Positions 1 to 5,121 of a stretch of DNA of 6,243 bases are shown piece after piece. Within the stretch, counting starts at the first letter, position 1, and every line of letters starts with the position of its first letter. Origin of the DNA: Anaerolineae bacterium (GTDB lineage Bacteria; Chloroflexota; Anaerolineae; B4-G1; SLSP01); contig JAIOSN010000316.1 in the NCBI GenBank assembly GCA_021107605.1, positions 1 through 6,243 on the forward strand, written 5' to 3'. The notes beneath the pieces were generated by a model that saw nothing but the letters and a program-made list of their open reading frames with translations, was not told where the DNA came from and did not search any database. The position numbers and the translations under genes are program-made.

Positions 1-148
1 CCAACCAAGCCTCTTGCCACTCCTCACGGAGCGGGAGCTTGCGCGTCCGCTCCGCCGCTTGCGAAGGCCATCTCTCCCACTCCAGCCGCTGCTGGTTTTG
101 TTCCTGCGGTTGTTCTTTACCTGTTTGCTTCTCTTTCTCTACGTTCAT
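1..148 (-). CDS. N-terminus of an unidentified hydrophilic protein (cut by window edge)
   Basis: Reading down from an ATG at 148-146, the minus strand stays open for 49 codons to the window edge. The peptide begins MNVEKEKQTGKEQPQEQ and is rich in Glu, Gln, Lys and Arg, with five Trp (for example LEWERW and EEWQEAW). No membrane segment or signal peptide shows in this part. Its orientation and its position just beyond repeat array A match the gene-array-gene pattern of the rest of the window, which is the main reason to believe it is real. The Shine-Dalgarno is weak (GGTG close to the ATG). In-frame GTG (154-152) and TTG (169-167) are alternative starts, and the GTG would begin GTG-AAG-ATG. 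It lies in the same frame as the upstream glycosyltransferase, separated by that gene's TGA. I do not recognise the family; too little is visible to assign a function. Confidence 0.5.
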   Translation of the reverse strand, partial: MNVEKEKQTGKEQPQEQNQQRLEWERWPSQAAERTRKLPLREEWQEAWL

Positions 149-159
149 CTTCACCGCCC

Positions 160-208
160 CAACTTTCAACTTGCAACTTTTAACTTGTAACTTTCAACTT
201 GCAACTCG
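160..208 (-). repeat. Heptanucleotide array A (7 units), overlapping the end of the glycosyltransferase gene
   Basis: Seven contiguous 7-nt units. Read on the coding (minus) strand they are CGAGTTG followed by three copies of a 14-nt dimer, CAAGTTR-AAAGTTR. The glycosyltransferase enters the array: its last four codons (Arg-Val-Ala-Ser) and its TGA stop (196-194) are array sequence. Unit junctions create TGA (196-194), TAA (182-180) and TGA (168-166). These are 14 nt apart and so fall in three different frames. There is no spacer structure and no hairpin beyond the 6-bp palindrome TTGCAA, so it is neither a CRISPR array nor an intrinsic terminator. Confidence 0.9.
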
Positions 209-1354
209 CAGTTCCGCAAACAACGCCTCATAACCATCCACCGTCCTACTTGTAGAGAACCTGGCTTCAATTTCCGCACGCGGGCGGAGGTAAGCCTCAC
301 GCTTATCCAACACCTTGAGGATCGCCGTCGCTAAACTGTCCGCGTCCCCGATGGGCACGATCTTGCCCATGCCTGTCTGGAGCACCGGCTGGCGGACGCC
401 GGGCAGGTCACTGGCCACGGAAGGCGTCCCGCTGAACATCGCCTCCACCTGCACCAGGCCAAAAGACTCGGTGGAATTGAGGCTGGGCACCACCAAGAGA
501 TCAAGATTAGGATAGAAGGCGGCCATTTGCAAGGGCGTGAGAAGACCCAAGAATCTCCACTGCCCGTTATCTTGATAGCGGCGGATGCGCGGCAGCACGC
601 GCGCGGCGTAAGCCCGCTCACTCAACACGTCACGATACTGTCCCGCAAAGAGAACGTAGGCGTCTGGATAACGCTCCAAGATGCGCGGCAGAGCCGCCAC
701 CAGAACTTCCACGCCCTTCTCGGTAGCCAACCGCGTCGCCATGCCAATGACCGGCTGTTTACCCTCGGGATTGTGCATCGTCGCAAAAGCGACCCGGCCA
801 GAAATGCCCGCGTCGGGCAATTCTACCGGGGGGGGGATCACCTCGATTTTATCCGCGAACCGCTGCAAGTAAGGCGAGTGCGCAGCAAAGTCCTCGGTAT
901 AGGCCACGACCCGGTGAGCGAAGGCTCCTGCCAAATTATTCATGCCGTGGACTACTTGGTTGACCGCCCAGTTAAAAGGGCCAGGCGGCAATTCCAAATC
1001 ACAATGGTAGGTGAGCACCGTAGGCTTCTTGAGCAATCGTCCGCGTAGCGCCACGCCCGCCGCGTCAAACTGCGGCAAGTGCAGACTGAGCACGTCCGCC
1101 CAGCGCACCCACTTCCACGCCGCGAAGCCGAAGGTAGGCATGATCACGCCTTTACTAATGCGGAACAGCACCGGCACGCGCACCACGCGCACGCCATCAA
1201 CCAGTTCCTCGCTGGGGAGATGCCGCCGGTAACGCGAGGTGAGGATAGTCACCTCATGCCCCCGGCGAGCCAACTCGCGCCCCAACCGCTCAGCGTAGAT
1301 GGTCAATCCGCTGGTGTGCGGACGGTAGTAGGTCAAAACAATCAAAACACGCAT
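194..1354 (-). CDS. Family GT4 glycosyltransferase
   Basis: A 386-residue GT-B fold retaining glycosyltransferase of family GT4 (GlgA/PimA/WcaC-like), expected at the inner face of the membrane, where it would move a sugar from a nucleotide donor to a lipid or glycan acceptor. The N-terminal Rossmann domain opens MRVLIVLTYYRPHTSGL with the usual glycine-containing loop and AERLGRELARRGHEVT at about 21-36. The inter-domain linker VIPPPVELP is at 172-180. The C-terminal domain starts near 202 (IGMATRLATEKGVE, with the donor-phosphate Arg208 and Lys213). The E-x7-E signature is E296-SFGLVQV-E304, followed by GTPSVASDLPGV. ATG at 1354 is preferred over the in-frame GTG at 1360 because the GTG overlaps the GGAGGT Shine-Dalgarno, while the ATG sits five bases after it. 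Donor and acceptor cannot be read from the sequence; the epimerase gene upstream suggests envelope polysaccharide or glycolipid work. A nine-C run encodes the Pro-Pro-Pro of the linker, and the last four residues come from repeat array A. Confidence 0.93.
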   Translation of the reverse strand: MRVLIVLTYYRPHTSGLTIYAERLGRELARRGHEVTILTSRYRRHLPSEELVDGVRVVRVPVLFRISKGVIMPTFGFAAWKWVRWADVLSLHLPQFDAAGVALRGRLLKKPTVLTYHCDLELPPGPFNWAVNQVVHGMNNLAGAFAHRVVAYTEDFAAHSPYLQRFADKIEVIPPPVELPDAGISGRVAFATMHNPEGKQPVIGMATRLATEKGVEVLVAALPRILERYPDAYVLFAGQYRDVLSERAYAARVLPRIRRYQDNGQWRFLGLLTPLQMAAFYPNLDLLVVPSLNSTESFGLVQVEAMFSGTPSVASDLPGVRQPVLQTGMGKIVPIGDADSLATAILKVLDKREAYLRPRAEIEARFSTSRTVDGYEALFAELRVAS

Positions 1355-1366
1355 TGACACCTCCGG

Positions 1367-1390
1367 GGTAGTCGGGTAGTCGAGTAGTCA
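1367..1390. repeat. Three tandem 8-nt repeats in the glycosyltransferase 5' leader
   Basis: On the plus strand the units are GGTAGTCG, GGTAGTCG and AGTAGTCA, with a further degraded GTTGGGCA. They sit between the proposed -10 box (1407-1402) and the Shine-Dalgarno of the glycosyltransferase gene, so they would lie in its untranslated leader. Period and sequence differ from the heptad arrays. They could be a separate slippage-derived microsatellite. Confidence 0.7.
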
Positions 1391-1401
1391 GTTGGGCAGG
1401 C

Positions 1402-1410
1402 AATATAGCA
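1402..1410 (-). promoter_or_regulatory. Possible extended -10 promoter for the glycosyltransferase gene
   Basis: The minus strand reads TGCTATATT (1410-1402): a TGn motif directly followed by TATATT, five of six bases of the -10 consensus. The start of transcription would fall near 1395, giving a leader of about 40 nt that contains the GGAGGT ribosome site. No convincing -35 hexamer is present; the region upstream is repeat array B. If real, the glycosyltransferase can be transcribed separately from the epimerase gene. Confidence 0.35.
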
Positions 1411-1473
1411 AATCAACAAATCGGCAAATGGCTAATCGCTAACTGCTAACCACTAACCGCTAACCACTAACTT
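1409..1473 (-). repeat. Heptanucleotide array B (9 units), overlapping the end of the epimerase gene
   Basis: On the coding strand the first six units are AAGTTAG, TGGTTAG, CGGTTAG, TGGTTAG, CAGTTAG and CGATTAG, followed by three looser units ending in ATTTG, two of them 8 nt long. The six regular units each end in TAG, so stops recur every 7 nt and hit every frame twice. The epimerase gene uses the third one (1455-1453). Its last six codons (Lys-Leu-Val-Val-Ser-Gly) lie in the array. The unit differs in sequence from arrays A, C and D but keeps the period and the GTTA core. Confidence 0.9.
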
Positions 1474-2472
1474 CACCACCCACTCATACAAGCGCGCCAC
1501 GCCGGCCCGCACGGAGACCTGCGGCTCCCAACCCAAGACACGCTGCGCTTTACGGATGTCGGAAACATAGATACGCTGATCGCCAGGCCGCCAACTGTCT
1601 CGCGCCACCGGGATCTCACGGCCCAGGAGCTCCGCCAACAGCGGGCCAAACTCACTCCAGATAGCGAGCACCTGCTCCGGCCCACCACCGATGTTGAAGA
1701 TCTCGCCGGCGACTTGATCAATCCGCGCCACAGCCGCGTCATAGGCATCCAACAGATCCGTGATGTAGAGCACATCGCGCACCTGCTTGCCATCGCCACA
1801 AATAGTGATGGGTTTCCCCAACAACGCGGCGATGATGAACCATGCTATCCAACCCTGATCCTCCACGCCAAATTGACGCGGGCCATAGATACAACTCTGG
1901 CGAAAAACGACCGTGGGCAGCTCATAAATGCGCGCATAATCCCGCACATATTGATCGCCCGCGCCTTTGGAACAACCGTAGGGCGAGTGAAAATCCAGCG
2001 GTTGCGTCTCAGAAATGCCGTAAGGATAATCGCGGTACCGGTAGCGCGTCGCGCCCTCCTCCACGACCAGCTGCTCCATGCTGCCATAGACCTTGTTGGT
2101 CGAAGCGTAGAGCACGATGGGCGCACGGCCAGAAAGCCGCGCCGCCTCCAGGACATTGAAAGTCCCCAGCGCGTTGCTCTCAAAATCAGCGCGGGGCTGA
2201 GCTACGGAGGTCGTCACTGCCACCTGTGACGCCAGATGGAGAATCAGATCGGCATCGCGCGCGGTAGCGGTGAGCAACGGCGCGTCGCGCACATCCCCGT
2301 GGATGAAAGTGAAAGCATCCGCGCCAAACTCCGAGCGCAGCCAAGCCAAATTCGCAACCGCCCCCGGCCGCGAGAGATTGTCGTAAACCGTGGCCCGATC
2401 CCCCCGTTGCAACCGCCGCCAAACATAATTGGAACCGATAAAACCCGCGCCCCCCGTAACCAGATAGTGCAT
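1453..2472 (-). CDS. NAD-dependent sugar-nucleotide epimerase, CDP-paratose 2-epimerase (TyvE)-like
   Basis: A 339-residue extended short-chain dehydrogenase/reductase, soluble and cytoplasmic. The NAD-binding glycine motif TGGAGFIG is at 6-13, the ribose-binding Asp31 lies in YDNLSRPGA, and catalytic residues are in ASTNKVYG (123-130) and YGCSK (Tyr165, Lys169). The stretch PLDFHSPYGCSKGAGDQY (158-175) and then RQFGVEDQGWIAWF (199-212) are hallmarks of the CDP-paratose 2-epimerase group. KQVRDVLY (229-236) and FNIGGG (259-264) follow as expected. In Salmonella TyvE interconverts CDP-paratose and CDP-tyvelose by oxidation-reduction at C2. No enzymes making those CDP-dideoxyhexoses are visible here, so the actual substrate is open. 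ATG is at 2472, with Shine-Dalgarno AAAGGAG five bases upstream. Length is normal for the family even though the last six residues are encoded by repeat array B. It lies between the UPF0104-type membrane protein and the glycosyltransferase, all facing the same way. Confidence 0.92.
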   Translation of the reverse strand: MHYLVTGGAGFIGSNYVWRRLQRGDRATVYDNLSRPGAVANLAWLRSEFGADAFTFIHGDVRDAPLLTATARDADLILHLASQVAVTTSVAQPRADFESNALGTFNVLEAARLSGRAPIVLYASTNKVYGSMEQLVVEEGATRYRYRDYPYGISETQPLDFHSPYGCSKGAGDQYVRDYARIYELPTVVFRQSCIYGPRQFGVEDQGWIAWFIIAALLGKPITICGDGKQVRDVLYITDLLDAYDAAVARIDQVAGEIFNIGGGPEQVLAIWSEFGPLLAELLGREIPVARDSWRPGDQRIYVSDIRKAQRVLGWEPQVSVRAGVARLYEWVVKLVVSG

Positions 2473-2503
2473 ACTTGCTCCTTTATTAACGTGTCAGCGT
2501 CCC

Positions 2504-2566
2504 TAACTTACAACCTGCAACCTGCAACCTGCAACCTGTAACTTTTAACTTGCAACCTTCAACTAT
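2504..2566 (-). repeat. Heptanucleotide array C (9 units), overlapping the end of the UPF0104-type gene
   Basis: On the coding strand: ATAGTTG, AAGGTTG, CAAGTTA, AAAGTTA, four identical CAGGTTG units (2538-2511) and TAAGTTA. The TGA at 2561-2559 that ends the membrane protein gene is made by the junction of the first two units, and the final Ser codon is array sequence. Further stops at 2547-2545 (TAA), 2510-2508 (TAA) and 2505-2503 (TAG) cover two of three frames. The run of four perfect units suggests recent slippage expansion inside an older, degenerate array. Confidence 0.9.
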
Positions 2567-3554
2567 CTTTTACCGTTTGCGCCCGCGTGACCAGCTCTTT
2601 GAACGAGACTCCCCAGATCAAGAGCGCACTCGCTCCCAACAACACGCCGCTCAGATAACCCACCGCGTGGATGGCGAAGGCGTAAGCCAACGTCGTCTCG
2701 CCAGGCAGACCGAAGGCCAGTGTAAGTGAGCGTTGCACGACAGTATGATACGCGCCGATTCCGCCCGGCGCGGGGAGGATCATGCCGAGAGCCGCGGCCC
2801 ACGTAGCAACCGCACCGCCCAGCAGAGGCGGAGTTCTCACAAAAGCGCGGAGCGCTAGCTGAAAATAGACAATCACAGTACCCCAATGAACCAACGACCA
2901 GAAGATCAACTGCGCTCCCTGCCGTGGGGAACGGAGCGGCGCCAATCCGGCCAGCAGATGGTGCAATATCTCCAACCAGCGCTCCGGCGTGGGGAAGTGC
3001 AACGTTGTGAGCAACCGGCGAGCGAGCTCCTCCATCTTTTCCGGATAACGTGCGACCAGCACCGCCGCGACCAATAACATCAACGCCAGCCCCCCACTCA
3101 CCAAGCCGGCCAGGAGATAATTCCTCAAATCACCCGCCACAATGAAAGGCAAAGTGACCAACATCAACAGCACTATGGTGAGCATGTCCAACACGCGCTC
3201 AATCACCACCGTGGAGAGCGCGGCTAAGGGGGAGATAGAGCCGCGCAAACTCGCCGCCACAGCTTTCGCCGGATCGCCGAGCCGCAACGGCAAGATGTTG
3301 CTCACCAAATAACCGATGCTCATCAAGCCGAAGGCTTCAGGCAACGATATCGCGTAATCCAACAGAATCCGCCAGCGATGCGCGCGCAAGAGCAAACTGA
3401 CCAATACCATCAGCGCCGCCGGGCCCATCCAGAGCCAGTGCGCCTGACGGAACGCGGCCAGCACGCGCTCGAAATCCATATCGCGCAAAGCCAGATACAA
3501 TCCACCACCAACGACCGCCAGAGAGAGCATGATCTGTAACCATTTTCTTTTCAT
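2559..3554 (-). CDS. Polytopic membrane protein, LPG synthase TM / UPF0104 (flippase-like) family
   Basis: A 331-residue inner-membrane protein with about eight hydrophobic segments, roughly at 8-22, 42-56, 72-92, 111-139, 146-168, 214-236, 246-262 and 292-316. Family signatures are visible: RAHRWRILL (57-65), SNILPLRLGD (85-94), ERVLDML (119-125) and PAPGGIGAYHTVVQ (261-274). This matches the domain first named from the membrane half of MprF (lysylphosphatidylglycerol synthase); the aminoacyl-transferase half is absent. Stand-alone members often neighbour glycosyltransferases and are annotated as lipid flippase-like, which fits the epimerase and glycosyltransferase genes that follow. Transport of a particular lipid is not shown by the sequence. 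ATG at 3554 has no Shine-Dalgarno and lies seven bases after a perfect TATAAT, implying a leaderless mRNA. The next Met codon (residue 9) has no ribosome site either. The stop codon and last Ser are supplied by array C. Confidence 0.9.
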   Translation of the reverse strand: MKRKWLQIMLSLAVVGGGLYLALRDMDFERVLAAFRQAHWLWMGPAALMVLVSLLLRAHRWRILLDYAISLPEAFGLMSIGYLVSNILPLRLGDPAKAVAASLRGSISPLAALSTVVIERVLDMLTIVLLMLVTLPFIVAGDLRNYLLAGLVSGGLALMLLVAAVLVARYPEKMEELARRLLTTLHFPTPERWLEILHHLLAGLAPLRSPRQGAQLIFWSLVHWGTVIVYFQLALRAFVRTPPLLGGAVATWAAALGMILPAPGGIGAYHTVVQRSLTLAFGLPGETTLAYAFAIHAVGYLSGVLLGASALLIWGVSFKELVTRAQTVKDS

Positions 3555-3561
3555 GCGGGGT

Positions 3562-3570
3562 ATTATACCA
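3562..3570 (-). promoter_or_regulatory. Extended -10 promoter giving a leaderless mRNA for the UPF0104-type gene
   Basis: The minus strand reads TGGTATAAT (3570-3562), an extended -10 (TGn) plus perfect TATAAT. Seven bases (ACCCCGC) separate it from the ATG at 3554-3552. Transcription normally starts about seven bases after the -10 box, so +1 would be the ATG or the base before it. No purine-rich ribosome site is present and no good -35 hexamer is seen. The 11-nt core TATGGTATAAT differs by one base from the tRNA promoter's TATGGTATTAT, which supports both. Confidence 0.7.
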
Positions 3571-3608
3571 TAGCGGTCTGTTTCAGTTCGGTTGAATTTC
3601 TGGTAACG

Positions 3609-3644
3609 TATGGCGTGTTCTGTTTTGAGAAGCTTTGCGCCATA
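3609..3644. repeat. Inverted repeat upstream of the UPF0104-type promoter
   Basis: TATGGCG (3609-3615) and CGCCATA (3638-3644) are perfect inverted 7-mers, with an inner TTCT (3618-3621) / AGAA (3628-3631) pairing inside the 22-nt gap. The element lies about 40 bases upstream of the -10 box. It could be a protein-binding site, a minor hairpin or part of a dispersed element. The rest of 3555-3712 shows no credible gene, only short frames without a ribosome site. Confidence 0.4.
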
Positions 3645-3703
3645 GATCAGACCTGCACCTCAAGGGCGGCGGGCAATGGTGGAGGAGGCTTTCGGATTAG
3701 CCC

Positions 3704-3759
3704 AAAGCAAAACCAGCGTGCGCACGGATGAGAAGGATCTCTACCCGTGCGCACGCTGG
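3704..3759 (-). terminator. Intrinsic terminator of the tRNA-Pro transcript
   Basis: Perfect 15-bp inverted repeat, CCAGCGTGCGCACGG (3713-3727) with CCGTGCGCACGCTGG (3745-3759). The 17-nt loop can itself form a 4-bp GAGA/TCTC stem. On the minus strand the stem ends directly in TTTTGCTTT (3712-3704). It begins 12 nt after the tRNA discriminator base, so it should end the tRNA transcript and insulate the downstream gene, which has its own promoter. Confidence 0.85.
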
Positions 3760-3770
3760 CTCACTCTAAG

Positions 3771-3845
3771 TCGGGGCGCGCGGATTTGAACCGCGGACCT
3801 CACGGACCCGAACCGTGCGCGCTAGCCAAGCTGCGCTACGCCCCG
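3771..3845 (-). tRNA. tRNA-Pro (anticodon CGG)
   Basis: A complete cloverleaf on the minus strand: acceptor stem CGGGGCG/CGCCCCG, D stem GCGC/GCGC with a 10-nt loop, anticodon stem CACGG/CCGTG with loop TTCGGGT, a 5-nt variable loop AGGTC, T stem CGCGG/CCGCG with loop TTCAAAT, and discriminator A. Loop positions 34-36 are CGG, reading proline codon CCG, and G37 is as expected for tRNA-Pro. The mature length is 75 nt before CCA. The 3' CCA is not encoded (the next bases are CTT), so it must be added after transcription. The gene is solitary, with its own promoter and terminator. Confidence 0.96.
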
Positions 3846-3858
3846 AATAACGCTCCAG

Positions 3859-3886
3859 ATAATACCATAAATGACCTTTTTGGCAA
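3859..3886 (-). promoter_or_regulatory. Promoter of the tRNA-Pro gene
   Basis: On the minus strand TTGCCA (3886-3881) is followed after 16 bases by TATTAT (3864-3859), each one base off the housekeeping sigma consensus, with an extended -10 TGG immediately before TATTAT. Transcription would start near 3852, about seven bases before the mature tRNA 5' end. The promoter lies between array D and the tRNA, so the tRNA need not depend on the lepA operon. Confidence 0.75.
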
Positions 3887-3895
3887 GCATCAGAC

Positions 3896-3938
3896 CAACT
3901 TTCTAACTTTCAACTTTCGCCTTTCGACTTCCGACTTT
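3896..3938 (-). repeat. Heptanucleotide array D (6 units), abutting the end of the AI-2E gene
   Basis: On the coding strand: AAAGTCG, GAAGTCG, AAAGGCG, AAAGTTG, AAAGTTA, one extra G, and AAAGTTG. It starts one base after the AI-2E stop (TGA at 3942-3940, followed in frame by TAA). It creates further stops at 3912-3910 (TGA) and 3905-3903 (TAG). The units are closest in sequence to those of array A but more decayed at the gene-proximal end. Confidence 0.8.
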
Positions 3939-3939
3939 A

Positions 3940-5109
3940 TCAAAGCACCAGCTCGAACTCTTCCCCGCCCAAAACCAACTGCAATGCCTCTGCTGGCGAA
4001 GCCGGCGTCTCTCCAAAACGATAATAGAGATAGCGGAAGAGGTCGCGCAAGACCGCGGTGATCACCGGGGACAAGAAAAGCCCCAGCAAGCCACCGAGTT
4101 CGCTGCCGATGACCAAAACTACCATGATCAGCACCGGGTGCAATTTTACGCTGCGCCCTAACACACGGGGAGTTAGAAAGAGGTTCTCTACTTGCTGCAC
4201 ACCCACCGCGAAGAGCGCAGTCCAGAGAGCCAAAACCGGATCCTGCATCAGCGCAATCAGGGTGGATACAATACCAGTCAACACCGGGCCGATATTGGGC
4301 AGCATCTCAAATAGCGCGGCAAGCAACCCCAACAGCAACGCGAAGCGCACGCCCAAGAGAGAATAGCCCAACGCGGAAGCGCCGCCGATGATCAAGGCCA
4401 AGAAGAGCTGTCCCCGCAGGTAGGAGCTCAACACGCTATCCAACAAAAATACCATCTGCCGCAGATCGGCGCGCACTTGGACCGGGACTAGCCGCAAAGT
4501 CGCACTTGCCAGCTCAGCTGAATCCTTGAGCAGGTAGAAAGTCCAAAACGGGATCACCATGATAGCTAACAACAAACTGACCGTGTAAGAGATCGCCACC
4601 GCCGTACCGCCGACCGTCTGTTGCACAACTTTGCCCAGAGTCGTCGTGAATTTCCCCAGCGCATCTTCCACCTGAGTTTGGATCTGCGGGTCTAAGAGAC
4701 GGTACTGCTCTATTGACTTATCTGCCAACTCAGCGAAATACTCCCAAATGGTCTCGCGCTCCATCCATAACGCTTGAGCCTGTTGGCTAATCAAGGGCAC
4801 GACCAGGGAAACAAAGCCCACCACCAACGCGATGCCCAACACGTAAGTCGCCAGAATAGCCAATGGACGTGCGGCGCGCTTAAAGAAACTCAGGCGCGGA
4901 TGCTCTCCAACCCAATGCAATCCTTTCTCAAATAAGCTCACAATGGGAGCGAGCAGATAAGCCAGAGACAGACCAAAGAAATATGGCCAGAGCACTCCTC
5001 GCGCCGCCCACACCGCCCAGACCAGGGCCGTTGCCGAAAAAAAGAGTAGTCCCAACCGTCTGCGCCGTTGCTGTGGGATAGTTAGCCAGATTTTAAGTAG
5101 ACCGCTCAT
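3940..5109 (-). CDS. AI-2E family transporter (PerM/YdiK/TqsA-type permease)
   Basis: A 389-residue inner-membrane protein of ordinary length for the family. Hydrophobic segments lie at about 19-35 and 40-60, then 84-106, followed by a less hydrophobic loop (110-165) and a dense membrane half from 168 to 357. Family landmarks are YLRGQLFLALIIGG (230-243), PNIGPVLTGI (271-280), VQQVENLFLTPRVLGRSV (304-321), then HPVLIM and GLLGLFLSPV up to 349. Members export small molecules such as autoinducer-2 (TqsA) or take part in ion and pH tolerance; the substrate cannot be told from sequence. ATG at 5109 has a strong AAGGAGG four bases upstream, which lies within the 12-nt gap after the lepA stop, so the two genes are probably co-transcribed and translationally close. 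The C-terminus (GGEEFELVL) is acidic. Repeat array D begins one base after the stop. Confidence 0.92.
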   Translation of the reverse strand: MSGLLKIWLTIPQQRRRRLGLLFFSATALVWAVWAARGVLWPYFFGLSLAYLLAPIVSLFEKGLHWVGEHPRLSFFKRAARPLAILATYVLGIALVVGFVSLVVPLISQQAQALWMERETIWEYFAELADKSIEQYRLLDPQIQTQVEDALGKFTTTLGKVVQQTVGGTAVAISYTVSLLLAIMVIPFWTFYLLKDSAELASATLRLVPVQVRADLRQMVFLLDSVLSSYLRGQLFLALIIGGASALGYSLLGVRFALLLGLLAALFEMLPNIGPVLTGIVSTLIALMQDPVLALWTALFAVGVQQVENLFLTPRVLGRSVKLHPVLIMVVLVIGSELGGLLGLFLSPVITAVLRDLFRYLYYRFGETPASPAEALQLVLGGEEFELVL

Positions 5110-5121
5110 CCGTCCTCCTTC

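Noticed and set aside
160..208. CRISPR array
   Set aside because: Units are 7 nt, contiguous and degenerate, with no unique spacers of constant length and no cas genes.
39..233. 64-residue plus-strand open frame
   Set aside because: Its second half is translated repeat array A and its first half is antisense to the partial minus-strand gene.
527..1048. 173-residue plus-strand open frame
   Set aside because: Antisense to conserved parts of the glycosyltransferase, with no recognisable domain or ribosome site.
1355..1360. GTG at 1360 as start of the glycosyltransferase
   Set aside because: It overlaps the GGAGGT ribosome site; the ATG at 1354 has correct spacing and gives the typical MRVLIV start.
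1714..2229. 171-residue plus-strand open frame
   Set aside because: Antisense to the catalytic core of the epimerase; composition is that of a shadow frame.
2504..2566. Heptad array as an intrinsic terminator
   Set aside because: No GC-rich stem or trailing T run can be formed; only 6-bp TTGCAA palindromes occur, on one strand junction type.
3583..3732. Plus-strand and minus-strand short open frames in the gap downstream of the tRNA
   Set aside because: They lack a good start with ribosome site, run into the terminator stem and show no recognisable protein; chance open frames are likely.
3771..3845. Integration (att) site at the tRNA gene
   Set aside because: No second copy of the tRNA 3' end and no integrase or phage genes occur in the window.
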